From Alphaproteobacteria bacterium (lineage in GTDB: Bacteria; Pseudomonadota; Alphaproteobacteria; Micavibrionales; Micavibrionaceae), in NCBI GenBank assembly GCA_016125135.1, contig WGMJ01000003.1, positions 1 through 64,000 of the forward strand: a DNA stretch of 64,000 bases. The letters are read 5' to 3'. Positions 16,202 to 25,108 of this stretch are shown piece after piece. Below the pieces are notes generated by a model. The model had not been told where the DNA came from. It made no database searches and worked only from the letters and a program-made list of their open reading frames with translations. Every line of letters begins with the position of its first letter. Within the stretch, counting starts at the first letter, position 1. The position numbers and the translations under genes are program-made.

Positions 16202-17743
16202 ATGGCGGTAGATCCTGCAGCAGCTCAAAACATAGACGCGCTTACAAAAAGCGTTCGTGAACTCGCCGCGCATAATGCTCAGCTTGATATTCATTTAGAG
16301 CGGCTTCTGCCACTCGCAGGCTTGCAATTACTCAGCGTAAAGGCGGACGGCCTTAATGCACCAAATGATGCCGCTTTTGCAAGACTGAATGTAAGAAACT
16401 GGTTTGATAATATGGCAGAGCGTGGCGCAGTAAGCCGCGATGCTGTTGAACAAGCTTTTAAGAATAACGACCATCGCAGACTTTTTAGCGAGCTTGTGGC
16501 AGCAGCCAATAGCCTTGAGTATATACCTGACGATGCAGTTGCAGCAATTAACACTGATGACGATATAGTTACAATTAAAACACCTGATGACAAAAAACTG
16601 CATTTCCGCCCCAAAGGTGTTATAAGCAGCAATATTAACCTGTCGCTTTTCAATTACTATGCGCCACTTGTTATGGGGCAAGCCCTGTCAGACAATGATG
16701 CAAAACTATCCCGACAAGACTTTGTGGCGCTCCTGAGCGCGCGTTACTTGGCAGCAGCACATGATTATCTCGGTGTTAACCCTCTTTCCTCCGCCAGTCC
16801 GGAAGACAGACAGGCCGGCAATAAATGGGCACACCTACAAGAAGTTGCCTCAATGGTAGGGTTACTGGATGACGCTATGCGTGCTGAAAAAACTTTTAAT
16901 CTTCCCCAACTCTCTGCAGAAGAAAGAAAAGCACGTGATGATATATGGAAGTTCCATGACGCGCAGCTTCTGAACCTTCCACGGCTGCATGAAAAACTTC
17001 CGATTACTGTCAACGGCGAGAAACAAAGCGTAAGCATTATGGAAGTCATGCTCCCTGCCGTTAACGCATTGCTAGAAAAGCGTGACGAACCGATAACCGA
17101 CGAGAACGGACAGCCATACACAGCGCAAGCCCTTGCAACAATGGCCGCCTACGTCATGATCACTGACCGCATGCCGAAGGGTGACTTGTATGATTCCCTT
17201 CGCAAACTGGACAAATCACGTATTGACGCGCTGCGCACATGGATCTTCAAACAGAACCACTTTGCACTTGAATATTTTACCGGCGTTGTTGACGCATCTT
17301 ATGCATCAAGCCATCATGATACAGTCAGTAAAGAACATGGTAATATCAGCCTCTTGCCTGCTGATGCACGTGGCCGCGACAGGCTTGATGCTCTCATCGG
17401 CCTGACTGCAGATCGACTGGCCGCAACAGGCGACGCGATAAGCGCAGATGAGCTATTAGCCTGTTTCTGGCGTTATGGTGACAAAACATACCCTGACAGC
17501 GGCTCTGATAAATTAGACCCTGCAATTATCCGCTTTATGATTGAAAGCGGCACCTTTGATAAATGGCTCACACAGTCCAAAGCAGGCGGGTTCTACCGTG
17601 TAACAGGCCCAGATGCGTTACCTGCAAGTAAAGTTGCTACGGATCTAAAGCATATTATCAACCTGACCGATGAGGCTTTGTCTAAAGCACAAGCAAATGA
17701 AGAAAAAGCGGCAAAAGAAGAAGGCCGTGCAGCAAAAACTTGA
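16202..17743 (+). CDS. hypothetical 513-aa protein
   Basis: No family recognised. The start is ATG 16202 with AGGTG eight bases upstream and a plausible promoter. The protein is soluble-looking, mostly helical by composition, with no signal peptide or membrane segment. It opens with a heptad-like stretch (NIDALTKSVRELAAHN) and ends in a Lys/Glu/Ala-rich tail (AQANEEKAAKEEGRAAK) typical of a coiled or disordered end. Its general style resembles the unknown proteins at 21145-23859 and 29998-34299, but I cannot claim homology. Confidence 0.7.
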   Translation: MAVDPAAAQNIDALTKSVRELAAHNAQLDIHLERLLPLAGLQLLSVKADGLNAPNDAAFARLNVRNWFDNMAERGAVSRDAVEQAFKNNDHRRLFSELVAAANSLEYIPDDAVAAINTDDDIVTIKTPDDKKLHFRPKGVISSNINLSLFNYYAPLVMGQALSDNDAKLSRQDFVALLSARYLAAAHDYLGVNPLSSASPEDRQAGNKWAHLQEVASMVGLLDDAMRAEKTFNLPQLSAEERKARDDIWKFHDAQLLNLPRLHEKLPITVNGEKQSVSIMEVMLPAVNALLEKRDEPITDENGQPYTAQALATMAAYVMITDRMPKGDLYDSLRKLDKSRIDALRTWIFKQNHFALEYFTGVVDASYASSHHDTVSKEHGNISLLPADARGRDRLDALIGLTADRLAATGDAISADELLACFWRYGDKTYPDSGSDKLDPAIIRFMIESGTFDKWLTQSKAGGFYRVTGPDALPASKVATDLKHIINLTDEALSKAQANEEKAAKEEGRAAKT

Positions 17744-17922
17744 AGATATTGCAGGGCAGGATCTTTTGCCGGTGCCCCTCTTCCACTTCATTCAAGGCAT
17801 GGAAATTTTCAAGTTGATTCAATAGGTTCTCACGCTTCATAAGAAATATATAACTTATTGTTTTATTTATAAAAACCCCCTTTTTTAACCCCATTTTAAT
17901 TTTACATATTCATAATTGAGGC

Positions 17923-18339
17923 ATGTCTACGTGGCTTATAGATGGTAACCCGGATCTAGCCCTGCCCCCGAAAGAAGAGGGGGTGGATTGGGAGAACTCG
18001 GGACTTTCACAAGACGATAAGGCGGCGAACACAAGAAACGCCTACCGCGCGCTTGGTAAGTGGCTGCAATGGCAACAGCAAATGATGAGCGAAAGCTACA
18101 ACACCGCGGCCACAGGCGGTGGCCGCTTTTTTGCACAAAACTTAAGCAGGAATTCTGCAGCAGCGGTGGCCTCGGAAACGCGCGCCATGATAGCCTCTGA
18201 AAATTCGACAGCGCGCATGAGTAACCTAGGCCAGCAAGCAGCCTCTGCAATACCGGGGCATCAAGGTGTTGCGGCTGCACAATCAAGCTATTTCGATACA
18301 GATTCTAAATATAGAAGCAAAAGCCCGCGTCTGGGCTAA
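17923..18339 (+). CDS. hypothetical 138-aa protein
   Basis: No family recognised. ATG 17923 has TTGAGGC before it. The product is polar and Ala/Ser/Asn-rich, without a membrane segment; MSTWLIDGNPDLALPP at the start looks like a short folded or docking motif, and the rest is probably flexible. It ends two bases before the convergent rarA stop. The 17744-17922 gap is AT-rich and holds no gene I can support. Confidence 0.6.
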   Translation: MSTWLIDGNPDLALPPKEEGVDWENSGLSQDDKAANTRNAYRALGKWLQWQQQMMSESYNTAATGGGRFFAQNLSRNSAAAVASETRAMIASENSTARMSNLGQQAASAIPGHQGVAAAQSSYFDTDSKYRSKSPRLG

Positions 18340-18341
18340 GC

Positions 18342-19634
18342 CTATTTCTTTCTTTTTGATTTCCACCATGCAAGGCGTTTATTAATCTCGCGCTCGAAGC
18401 CGCGATCGGGTGGTGTATAAAATTCTTCGCGCTCCATTTCATCGGGGAAATAATTCTGGCCCGAAAAAGCCCCCTCTTCATCATGGTCGTATTTATACCC
18501 GTCTCCATAACCAATATCTTTCATCAGCTTGGTCGGGGCATTCAATATATGTTTTGGCGGCATGAGCGACCCATGCTTCTTCGCGCTTGCGCGTGCTGCG
18601 CCGTATGCCATATAAGCCGCGTTTGATTTTGGCGCGGTTGCGACATAAATAACAGCTTCTGCCAAGGCCAGTTCGCCCTCAGGCGAACCCATGCGCTCAT
18701 AGGCCTCCCATGCATTCATGGTGACTTGCAGGGCTTGCGGGTCTGCGATGCCGATATCCTCCACCGCCATGCGTACAACGCGCCGTGCGATAAAGCGCGG
18801 GTCTTCCCCGCCCTCGAGCATACGCGCAAACCAGTAGAGTGCGGCGTCAACGTCGGACCCGCGCACACTTTTATGCAGCGCGCTGATTAAATTATAATGG
18901 CCTTCTTGCGCTTTATCATAGGCAGCGGCTTTTTGCTGCACGAGCTTTAAGAGCCCCGCTTCATCAAGCTGCTTTTTCTGCGCAAATATTTTCTCGGCAA
19001 TTGTGAGCATATAGCGCCCGTCACCATCAGCGAGGGCAATAAGGTTTTTACGCGCTGTATCCGTCAGCAATAATTTGCGGCCCATCTCGGCTTCGGCACG
19101 GGCCAGCATATCTTCCAGTGCTTCATCGGTGAGCCTCTTCAAAACATAGACAGGGCAGCGTGATAACAACGCGCCATTGAGTTCAAATGAAGGGTTCTCG
19201 GTTGTTGCCCCGATAAGAATAATTGTACCGTTTTCAGCAACCGGTAAAAAAGCATCTTGCTGCGCGCGGTTAAAGCGGTGAATTTCATCGACAAACAAAA
19301 CTGTTTGTTGCCCTTGCTGCGCGCGAAATTTTGCGGCTTCGAAAACCTTCTTCAATTCAGCAACGCCGCTGAAAATAGCCGAGAGCATTTCAAAATGCCC
19401 GCTAACATTTTGCGCGAGCAACCTTGCGATTGTTGTTTTACCGCAGCCCGGTGGCCCCCAGAGAATAAGCGATGATAGCTGGCCGCTCTCTGCCATTAAA
19501 CGTAGCGGCGCGTCCGGCCCCAGCAAATGATCCTGCCCTGCAATATCTTCAAGTTTTTGCGGGCGCAGTCTCTCCGCCAAGGGCATAGCTTGTGCAGGCA
19601 TGGCTGTGGTTTGTTTATGAAACAGGTCAGACAT
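18342..19634 (-). CDS. rarA: replication-associated recombination protein A (RarA/MgsA)
   Basis: A 430-aa AAA+ ATPase. AERLRPQKLEDIAGQDHLLG is the family N-terminus, GPPGCGKTTIARLL is Walker A, and LFVDEIHRFN is Walker B. The C-terminal tetramerisation part contains SVRGSDVDAALYWFARM, highly conserved in RarA/WRNIP1. It acts at stalled replication forks and gaps. The length is normal. A promoter with the -10 seven bases from the ATG and no ribosome-binding site suggests a leaderless message. Confidence 0.95.
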   Translation of the reverse strand: MSDLFHKQTTAMPAQAMPLAERLRPQKLEDIAGQDHLLGPDAPLRLMAESGQLSSLILWGPPGCGKTTIARLLAQNVSGHFEMLSAIFSGVAELKKVFEAAKFRAQQGQQTVLFVDEIHRFNRAQQDAFLPVAENGTIILIGATTENPSFELNGALLSRCPVYVLKRLTDEALEDMLARAEAEMGRKLLLTDTARKNLIALADGDGRYMLTIAEKIFAQKKQLDEAGLLKLVQQKAAAYDKAQEGHYNLISALHKSVRGSDVDAALYWFARMLEGGEDPRFIARRVVRMAVEDIGIADPQALQVTMNAWEAYERMGSPEGELALAEAVIYVATAPKSNAAYMAYGAARASAKKHGSLMPPKHILNAPTKLMKDIGYGDGYKYDHDEEGAFSGQNYFPDEMEREEFYTPPDRGFEREINKRLAWWKSKRKK

Positions 19635-19641
19635 ATGATTT

Positions 19642-19669
19642 ATATAAGGCCTATACGCCCATTTAGCAA
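19642..19669 (-). promoter_or_regulatory. promoter of rarA
   Basis: On the minus strand, TTGCTA (19669-19664), a 16-base spacer and TTATAT (19647-19642), seven bases before the ATG. It lies just downstream of the protease gene's stop. Confidence 0.45.
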
Positions 19670-19670
19670 A

Positions 19671-21092
19671 CTAGCGAATGGTGATGGTTTGCTCGCGGCC
19701 TTGGCGCTGGAATGTGAGGCGATAAACACCGGCTTTCTGCGCATCTTGCCCCAGTTTTTCAACATCGCGGGCTGCTGTTACCGGCCTCTGGTTAATGGAA
19801 ACAAGCACATCCCCCGTCTTCAATATACGGCCCGCCAGCGAGGTTTGGGCAATATCACAAACCACCACGCCTTTATCGGGTACAAGGTCTGGCCCCATTT
19901 CTGCCTGCAAGGCAGGGCTGAGGTTGCAAACGCTGACACCTTTGAACAAGGTTTCAGCTGCCAAATTTTGCTGGTCACGTTTTGGGATTTCAGGCGGTGC
20001 AATTGCTGTCAGGATGAACTCTTTCTCGCCGTCCTTCCGGCTGATTGTCATTTTGACATTGCTGCCAACAGGAATTGTGGCAAGCCGGAAGCCCACTTCG
20101 CTTGAATCAAGAATTTCGCGGTCGTTTATTTTTGTTATAAGGTCGCCTTGTTTTATACCAGCCTTACGTGCAGGGCTTGCATCATGCAGGCCAGCGATAA
20201 GCGCACCTTGCGGCCGGCTCAAGCCAAGCGTATCGGCAATTTCAGAGGTAACATTCTGGGCTGAAATACCAAGCCACGGACGCACAATTTTCCCGCTGGC
20301 TGTTACAGCGCCGCTGGTTTTTGCAGCCAGTACCGAGAGCACCATATCGGCCGGTATGGCAAAGCCAATGCCCAAGCTTCCGCCATCACGCGAGTAAATA
20401 GCATTATTGATACCCACCACATTGCCCTGCATATCAACAAGCGGCCCACCGGAATTACCGGGGTTAATGGCGGCATCGGTTTGAATGAAGAAATTATAAT
20501 CGGTGATGTTCAGATTTGAACGCGCCATGGCCGATACAATGCCACTTGTCACTGTTTGGCCAACACCGAACGGGTTGCCAATGGCAATAACAAGATCCCC
20601 CACTTCCAGCTCATCGGTTGCTTTCAGCGGCGCATAGGGCAACGCGGCCTTGGCATTTATTTTAAGCAGCCCCAGATCAGATGGTTCATCGATAAGCAAA
20701 ACTTCGGCAGGAAATTCACGCCCGTCAGAAAGTGCGACAACAACTTCTTTTGCAGCCTTGATAACATGCGAGTTTGTTACAACAATACCATCAGGCTGGA
20801 CAATAACACCCGACCCCAAAGAACTTTCAACACGCTGGCGCGTAAGCCCGCCTGTTTGATTTTGAAAAAATGGCGCAAAGAAAGGATCATTGAAAAACGG
20901 ATTTACAACCCGCGCATTCACCACGCGTTTCGTGTAAATATTCACTACAGCCGGCTTTATTTTTTTGACCAGCGGCGCGTAGGAAAGCTGTATTTCTTCC
21001 TTGGAGGACGGTAAAAGTTTGCCGAGCTGTGCTGCAGCGGGAAGGTTAAAAACCAATATAAGCGTGAATAAAACTAAAGGGGCGTACTTCAT
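19671..21092 (-). CDS. DegP/HtrA-family periplasmic serine protease
   Basis: A 473-aa protein with a signal peptide (residues 1-21, ending NLPAAAQ). Its trypsin-like domain carries His in VVTNSHVIK, Asp in EPSDLGLLKI and Ser in NPGNSGGPLV. Two PDZ domains follow (the first around GALIAGLHDASPARKAGI). This layout is that of Do/DegP proteases that degrade or refold misfolded envelope proteins. DegP, DegQ and MucD subtypes cannot be told apart here. A promoter with the -10 only seven bases from the ATG is present, and there is no ribosome-binding site. Confidence 0.93.
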   Translation of the reverse strand: MKYAPLVLFTLILVFNLPAAAQLGKLLPSSKEEIQLSYAPLVKKIKPAVVNIYTKRVVNARVVNPFFNDPFFAPFFQNQTGGLTRQRVESSLGSGVIVQPDGIVVTNSHVIKAAKEVVVALSDGREFPAEVLLIDEPSDLGLLKINAKAALPYAPLKATDELEVGDLVIAIGNPFGVGQTVTSGIVSAMARSNLNITDYNFFIQTDAAINPGNSGGPLVDMQGNVVGINNAIYSRDGGSLGIGFAIPADMVLSVLAAKTSGAVTASGKIVRPWLGISAQNVTSEIADTLGLSRPQGALIAGLHDASPARKAGIKQGDLITKINDREILDSSEVGFRLATIPVGSNVKMTISRKDGEKEFILTAIAPPEIPKRDQQNLAAETLFKGVSVCNLSPALQAEMGPDLVPDKGVVVCDIAQTSLAGRILKTGDVLVSINQRPVTAARDVEKLGQDAQKAGVYRLTFQRQGREQTITIR

Positions 21093-21099
21093 AAGTGAA

Positions 21100-21127
21100 A
21101 AAATATACCCCTGCCTTTAAAAAGCAA
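21100..21127 (-). promoter_or_regulatory. promoter of the HtrA-type protease gene
   Basis: On the minus strand, TTGCTT (21127-21122), a 16-base spacer and TATTTT (21105-21100), then seven bases to the ATG at 21092. It implies a leaderless or nearly leaderless mRNA. Confidence 0.45.
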
Positions 21128-21144
21128 GAGTGTTTGGCCGACGC

Positions 21145-23859
21145 CTATACAATCCTTAAATGTTGACGTTGCGCTGGCTGGCCGCCACTTTGTTTATCGA
21201 GCAGCCTTAAAATATGCGCTGGCTCTGTGTTGAACATAGCACCGATAATTTTTGCTCCCAGTACTTGCAGACCATCGATTTCTGCTTTGTCAGTCACGGG
21301 GTTTGTTTTTAAAGGCCAGGCAGAATAACGCTTCAGGTAGTTCATAACTTGTGCATTTTCTGTAAGATTAAAAACATCATGCCCCACAATATCACTAATG
21401 CGATTGCCCCCTCTCAACGGTTGGGCAAAAAGAGCAGCGCGGTTATCCTTGTGGCGTTCAGCAGTATGGTCAGGATGTTTTTGCGCAAGCCATTCACTAT
21501 AGCCATCCAGCGTTTCTTTGACAGCTGGCATAGCGTTACCATGTTGCCCTGATGAAAAAGAGGAATCAGGGAACAGGACATCTTTTTCATCCCATGCAAA
21601 AATATTAAGCGCACCATGTGATTCAAGCTTTGTCCTTGCAATACACACCACATCACCATCACGTGGCTGCGTAAGCATAAAATACTGCGTGCCGTCACGC
21701 ACTTCTGTAACAAGGCGACGGTCATTATAAGCAACATCACAGGCATTAAAGGCTTGTTTAAGCGCAAGTAGGCCTGCGATATTGCGTAGCGCAAGTGGCA
21801 TTGCCGCCTCTTGCCGTTCGCTAGTAGCGGGTGTGGGCAAGCCAAGCCAATTTTGCTTGGTCGGGTCTTTTATAAATTCTTCCACGCGCGGCCTTAATTC
21901 ACGCCATTCAAAATAAGCATCGCAATTTGCTTCATAGGCCGACGCATTCCTAAGAAAATCTGATATATCAATATCGGCCGCAAGATAAGACGGGATGTTT
22001 TTTTCTTCCAGTGCCCGTAACACCGGCATGAGCTTTTGTGCCAACTTGTAAGGGTATGCGCCTGCGGGTTGGCCCGTTTTAACAAGCGGGAGAAGAATTT
22101 TTTGTAGCTCCTCGTCCAGTGAATAGGACACATTATATTGGTTATCAATGCGATCGGGGAATGCGAAGCCAGATTTGGCCATGTAGCCATGAAGCCCCGG
22201 ATCCGCATGACGTGATGCGTAGTAAACGTCGCGAAAAATCTCTATAAGTGCTGGCAAAAATACGGCTTTGCCATAGTCGTTCATATAATTAACAAGCGGC
22301 TGTAAATAAGAGAACTGAATACCATTCCTTGTTTCAACCGGATGCAATGGATAAGCCATATCCTGCAGGGATTTTCCATCTGCGGCAAGCTCGGCCAAAG
22401 CCTCTCCTTGTTGCTTTATTTCATGTTTAACCAAGAATTTATCTGCCTCAACAAGCGCTTTGAAGTATTGCCATTCTTTAGGTGTTTGCGGAAATTGTGA
22501 CGAGCGGAGTAGCCGCAAATAGGGTGTATAAGCTACGGGGTCTGCTGCAATATCATGCCCCATATCTGCTGCGGTTAAACCGCGCAGGAAATTGATAATT
22601 TCATCATCTTGAGATTTGTAATTACAGCCAAAGCCATATCGCCGGATCAAAAGCTCCTGCGCGACATGCTCTGCCTCCGCAAACTCACTAAACATATCTT
22701 TTCTGTGATGATAAAAACCCTGGCTGGCAGAAAAGCTTGCCGCCATAAACGGAAATTCTTCTAGAAATTCGCGGCGCTTGGCACCTGCGGCCCCGTTGAT
22801 AAAAGTTACCTGCCGCTTGTTTTTTTTCTTCACCTGGAAATCGCTATTGCGGATCCGGGTTTTTTGTAGTGGCGTTAGAAACTTATAAAGATTGCGCGTT
22901 TGATATTCGGCAGGCAATGTTGCCAGCATATCAATGCTTTTCTTGTCTGCCGGCACGCCACGGGGGTGGTAGGCCGTATCATAGTTCGGGTCCATGGGGT
23001 CAACGCGCTCCATAAACTCCTGCAGAACCTCTTTTTTCTGCTGCAACTCATAGGCTTCTAATATTTTTTCAACTTCTGTTGCAAAAGACGGCGCCTCTAC
23101 GCGGCTACCATCATTCATATCAAGTGTTATGCTGATGCTACCGCGTTCATGCTGCAGCGGGTGATGCGCACCACCGATATATCTGTGCCAGCGCTCGGCC
23201 ATTTTTGTTTTTTCGTCTGCGATATTTACATCATCACTCAGCGCTGACTGTATAAGGCGCGCCATGTCAGTGCGTGCCATATGGCCCAAACGCCGCAATG
23301 ACTCATCATTCAGGAGTGGTGAAATATCATGCTGTGCAGAGAAAATATTTTTAACAGCCTTATTGACGGGGGCATAGCTATAGTTTGAATCTTCTCGCCA
23401 GAAATTATTATTCAATAGCGCATCAAGGCGCTGCTGGATTGAATCATCATCAAGTGTTTTTTCAGCTTCCAGTTTTTTTCTTCTGACCTGCTGACGCAGA
23501 GCACTTGGCCGTGCCACTTCATCTGGGGTGGGGAGATGATCAAGGACGAGCGAGTGGAATTCGCCATCGGCATAACGAAACCCGACATACGAGCGGCTAA
23601 TGCCGCGCGCTGCCCAACCGAAAGGAAAGAAAACATAGGCTTGCTTGGATTTATCTGGCCGCGGCGCCCATGCATCGTCGCGGCTGCCATTTGGCTCGTT
23701 GTAGTATGGCTGGCTTTCGACAATGTAATTGCCGACAATTTTTTCGAGCGTTTGCCGCTTTTGTTGGTCGATGGATAGGCCCGCCTGCTGGGCAGCCTGC
23801 ATGATCGCCGCCAGCAGGTCCCGCTTCTGCTTTTCCTGTCCGAAATCAACTATTGTCAT
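21145..23859 (-). CDS. hypothetical 904-aa protein
   Basis: No family recognised. A large soluble protein without signal peptide or membrane helices. It opens MTIVDFGQEKQKRDLLAAIM and contains many aromatic and charged residues (SKQAYVFFPFGWAARG, FREDSN-like stretches), so it is probably folded rather than disordered. It has no clear catalytic motif. A good promoter lies directly upstream, with the -10 eight bases from the ATG. The spacer of that promoter contains a sequence resembling the operator core repeated between the divergent repressor genes at 24168-24243, so it may be under their control (inference). Confidence 0.75.
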   Translation of the reverse strand: MTIVDFGQEKQKRDLLAAIMQAAQQAGLSIDQQKRQTLEKIVGNYIVESQPYYNEPNGSRDDAWAPRPDKSKQAYVFFPFGWAARGISRSYVGFRYADGEFHSLVLDHLPTPDEVARPSALRQQVRRKKLEAEKTLDDDSIQQRLDALLNNNFWREDSNYSYAPVNKAVKNIFSAQHDISPLLNDESLRRLGHMARTDMARLIQSALSDDVNIADEKTKMAERWHRYIGGAHHPLQHERGSISITLDMNDGSRVEAPSFATEVEKILEAYELQQKKEVLQEFMERVDPMDPNYDTAYHPRGVPADKKSIDMLATLPAEYQTRNLYKFLTPLQKTRIRNSDFQVKKKNKRQVTFINGAAGAKRREFLEEFPFMAASFSASQGFYHHRKDMFSEFAEAEHVAQELLIRRYGFGCNYKSQDDEIINFLRGLTAADMGHDIAADPVAYTPYLRLLRSSQFPQTPKEWQYFKALVEADKFLVKHEIKQQGEALAELAADGKSLQDMAYPLHPVETRNGIQFSYLQPLVNYMNDYGKAVFLPALIEIFRDVYYASRHADPGLHGYMAKSGFAFPDRIDNQYNVSYSLDEELQKILLPLVKTGQPAGAYPYKLAQKLMPVLRALEEKNIPSYLAADIDISDFLRNASAYEANCDAYFEWRELRPRVEEFIKDPTKQNWLGLPTPATSERQEAAMPLALRNIAGLLALKQAFNACDVAYNDRRLVTEVRDGTQYFMLTQPRDGDVVCIARTKLESHGALNIFAWDEKDVLFPDSSFSSGQHGNAMPAVKETLDGYSEWLAQKHPDHTAERHKDNRAALFAQPLRGGNRISDIVGHDVFNLTENAQVMNYLKRYSAWPLKTNPVTDKAEIDGLQVLGAKIIGAMFNTEPAHILRLLDKQSGGQPAQRQHLRIV

Positions 23860-23867
23860 ATTGTAGA

Positions 23868-23896
23868 TTTATAGGGAAATACGCCGCAAAACTCAA
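23868..23896 (-). promoter_or_regulatory. promoter of the 904-aa gene
   Basis: On the minus strand, TTGAGT (23896-23891), a 17-base spacer and TATAAA (23873-23868). The ATG at 23859 is eight bases further on, with no ribosome-binding site. The spacer holds TATTTCCC, close to the core found in the repressor operators. Confidence 0.55.
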
Positions 23897-23897
23897 C

Positions 23898-24170
23898 CTA
23901 AATTTCCCTGAATGTGATCTCCGCAACAATCTTTCGCTCTGCCCGCACTTCATCAAAAAACGCTGCCACAGGCATCTGTAAATGCCCTGCGATTTGGGAG
24001 AGGTAATGAGCGGCCAGTTTGTTCTGGCCGACCTCGTATTTATACATTTGCTGGTAGGTCAGCCCCAGTTTTTGTGCCAAAGCACGGCGGGACATGCCCG
24101 CAAGTTTGCGGTTTTCCTGAATTTCCTGTCCCAATTGCTTATAAAACTGCATAACCCCATAACTTTCCAT
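23898..24170 (-). CDS. XRE-family HTH regulator
   Basis: A 90-aa Cro/CI-type protein that is almost entirely one HTH domain: SRRALAQKLGLTYQQMYKYE is the helix-turn-helix, followed by the third and fourth helices (KLAAHYLSQIAGHLQMP). Start options are ATG 24170 and ATG 24152; the second has GGAAAG upstream and would leave the first operator outside the gene. It is divergent from an S24-type repressor, giving a CI/Cro-like pair. It lies directly upstream of the 904-aa gene on the same strand. Confidence 0.83.
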   Translation of the reverse strand: MESYGVMQFYKQLGQEIQENRKLAGMSRRALAQKLGLTYQQMYKYEVGQNKLAAHYLSQIAGHLQMPVAAFFDEVRAERKIVAEITFREI

Positions 24171-24243
24171 TTTAGAAATATCATTAAATTTCTATTTTGG
24201 AAATAGTTTTCTGTATTGGGAAGTGCCATATTTCCAATATGGA
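24168..24243. promoter_or_regulatory. three related operators between divergent repressor genes
   Basis: The core TTRGAAATA occurs three times. It is TTAGAAATA at 24172-24180, near the minus-gene start. It is TTGGAAATA at 24197-24205, inside the palindrome CTATTT-TGG-AAATAG (24192-24206). It is inverted at 24229-24237, inside CCATATT-TCC-AATATGG (24227-24243), which covers the plus-gene ATG. The layout is like the lambda O-region, with outer sites able to block each start. Confidence 0.65.
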
Positions 24244-24775
24244 CAAAAAGTGGCTGGAAACGCAATTCGAGCTAAACCCGCAAAAAAGCAAGGCCGGCCT
24301 TGCCGATGCAGCGGGCCTTGCGCCATCCGCTATCTCCAAAATTCTGGGGGGCATCCGCCAGATCAAGGCAGCCGAATACATTCGTATGCGAACCTATTTC
24401 GGCCTACCAAATGACGGTGCTTTGGAGGGTAAATCGCCTATTTTGCCCCCGAATGGGCTTGCAGAAGGCCAAAATGAGGATGTTTCGGGGGCTTTTACCC
24501 TGCCAAATAGTCAAAACAAGCTCATTATAGAGTCAGATGATATGGCCCCCGACCTGAAAACGGGCGATGTGGCTTTCTATTCGGCTGAAAATGATGATTT
24601 ACCCGGCCTTTTTGTGCTGGAAGTGCGTGGGCAAAAATTCGTGCGCTATTGTGAATCCGCTGACGGAGGCAAAATCCGCGTCACAGCCCGCAATCCGCTC
24701 ATCCCGCCAGTGAGTGTCGCCAAAAGCCAGCTTACGATTCTCGGCAAAATTTATAGCCGCCTGCAGAAGGTTTAA
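24239..24775 (+). CDS. S24/CI-like repressor without the catalytic serine
   Basis: A 178-aa protein. The N-terminal HTH (AGLADAAGLAPSAISKILGG) is followed by a linker and a C-terminal S24/LexA-fold domain. In cleavable members the motif is GDSM-P; here it is SDDMAPDLKTGDV, with Asp in place of Ser, so self-cleavage is unlikely. The lysine side is also poorly matched. A non-cleavable CI-like dimerising repressor is the best reading. The start at 24239 has no ribosome-binding site and may be leaderless, as lambda cI is from PRM. It ends overlapping the convergent gene by 4 bp. Confidence 0.8.
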   Translation: MDKKWLETQFELNPQKSKAGLADAAGLAPSAISKILGGIRQIKAAEYIRMRTYFGLPNDGALEGKSPILPPNGLAEGQNEDVSGAFTLPNSQNKLIIESDDMAPDLKTGDVAFYSAENDDLPGLFVLEVRGQKFVRYCESADGGKIRVTARNPLIPPVSVAKSQLTILGKIYSRLQKV

Positions 24776-25107
24776 GGTGCCGAGTCCTTAATTCTCAGCG
24801 CTTTGCATTGCCTCGCTTCGCAGACAGCCTGAAAACGTCCATCACGCTCTGGGAGATATTGTAAGCATCCCATTTTTGCTCCCAACAGTCTGTTACAGCT
24901 TTTGGCCCTTTCACTATACTCTTGATTGACAGCCTCATTGGGCCAGCTACACGGGCTATGAATTATAATACAGTCACTATTATGCTGGCATTGTAACCAT
25001 TTTGTTTTCTCTTGCGAGCATATAGCTGCTTCCATTTTGCTAAAGTCCAGTGCAGCCGCAGGAAAGGAAAGTAGAGTACCCGCTACCAACAGCAAAATAA
25101 CCTTCAT
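24772..25107 (-). CDS. secreted Cys-rich hypothetical protein
   Basis: A 111-aa protein with a clear signal peptide (MKVILLLVAGTLLSFPAAA, cut near AALD). The mature part has seven cysteines (AAICSQ, LQCQHNSDC, SPCSWP, KSCNRL, MGCLQY, AVCEARQC), so disulfides in the periplasm are likely. No family is recognised with confidence. Its ATG lies one base after the mmsA stop, so it is co-transcribed with mmsA. Confidence 0.7.
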   Translation of the reverse strand: MKVILLLVAGTLLSFPAAALDFSKMEAAICSQEKTKWLQCQHNSDCIIIHSPCSWPNEAVNQEYSERAKSCNRLLGAKMGCLQYLPERDGRFQAVCEARQCKALRIKDSAP

Positions 25108-25108
25108 G

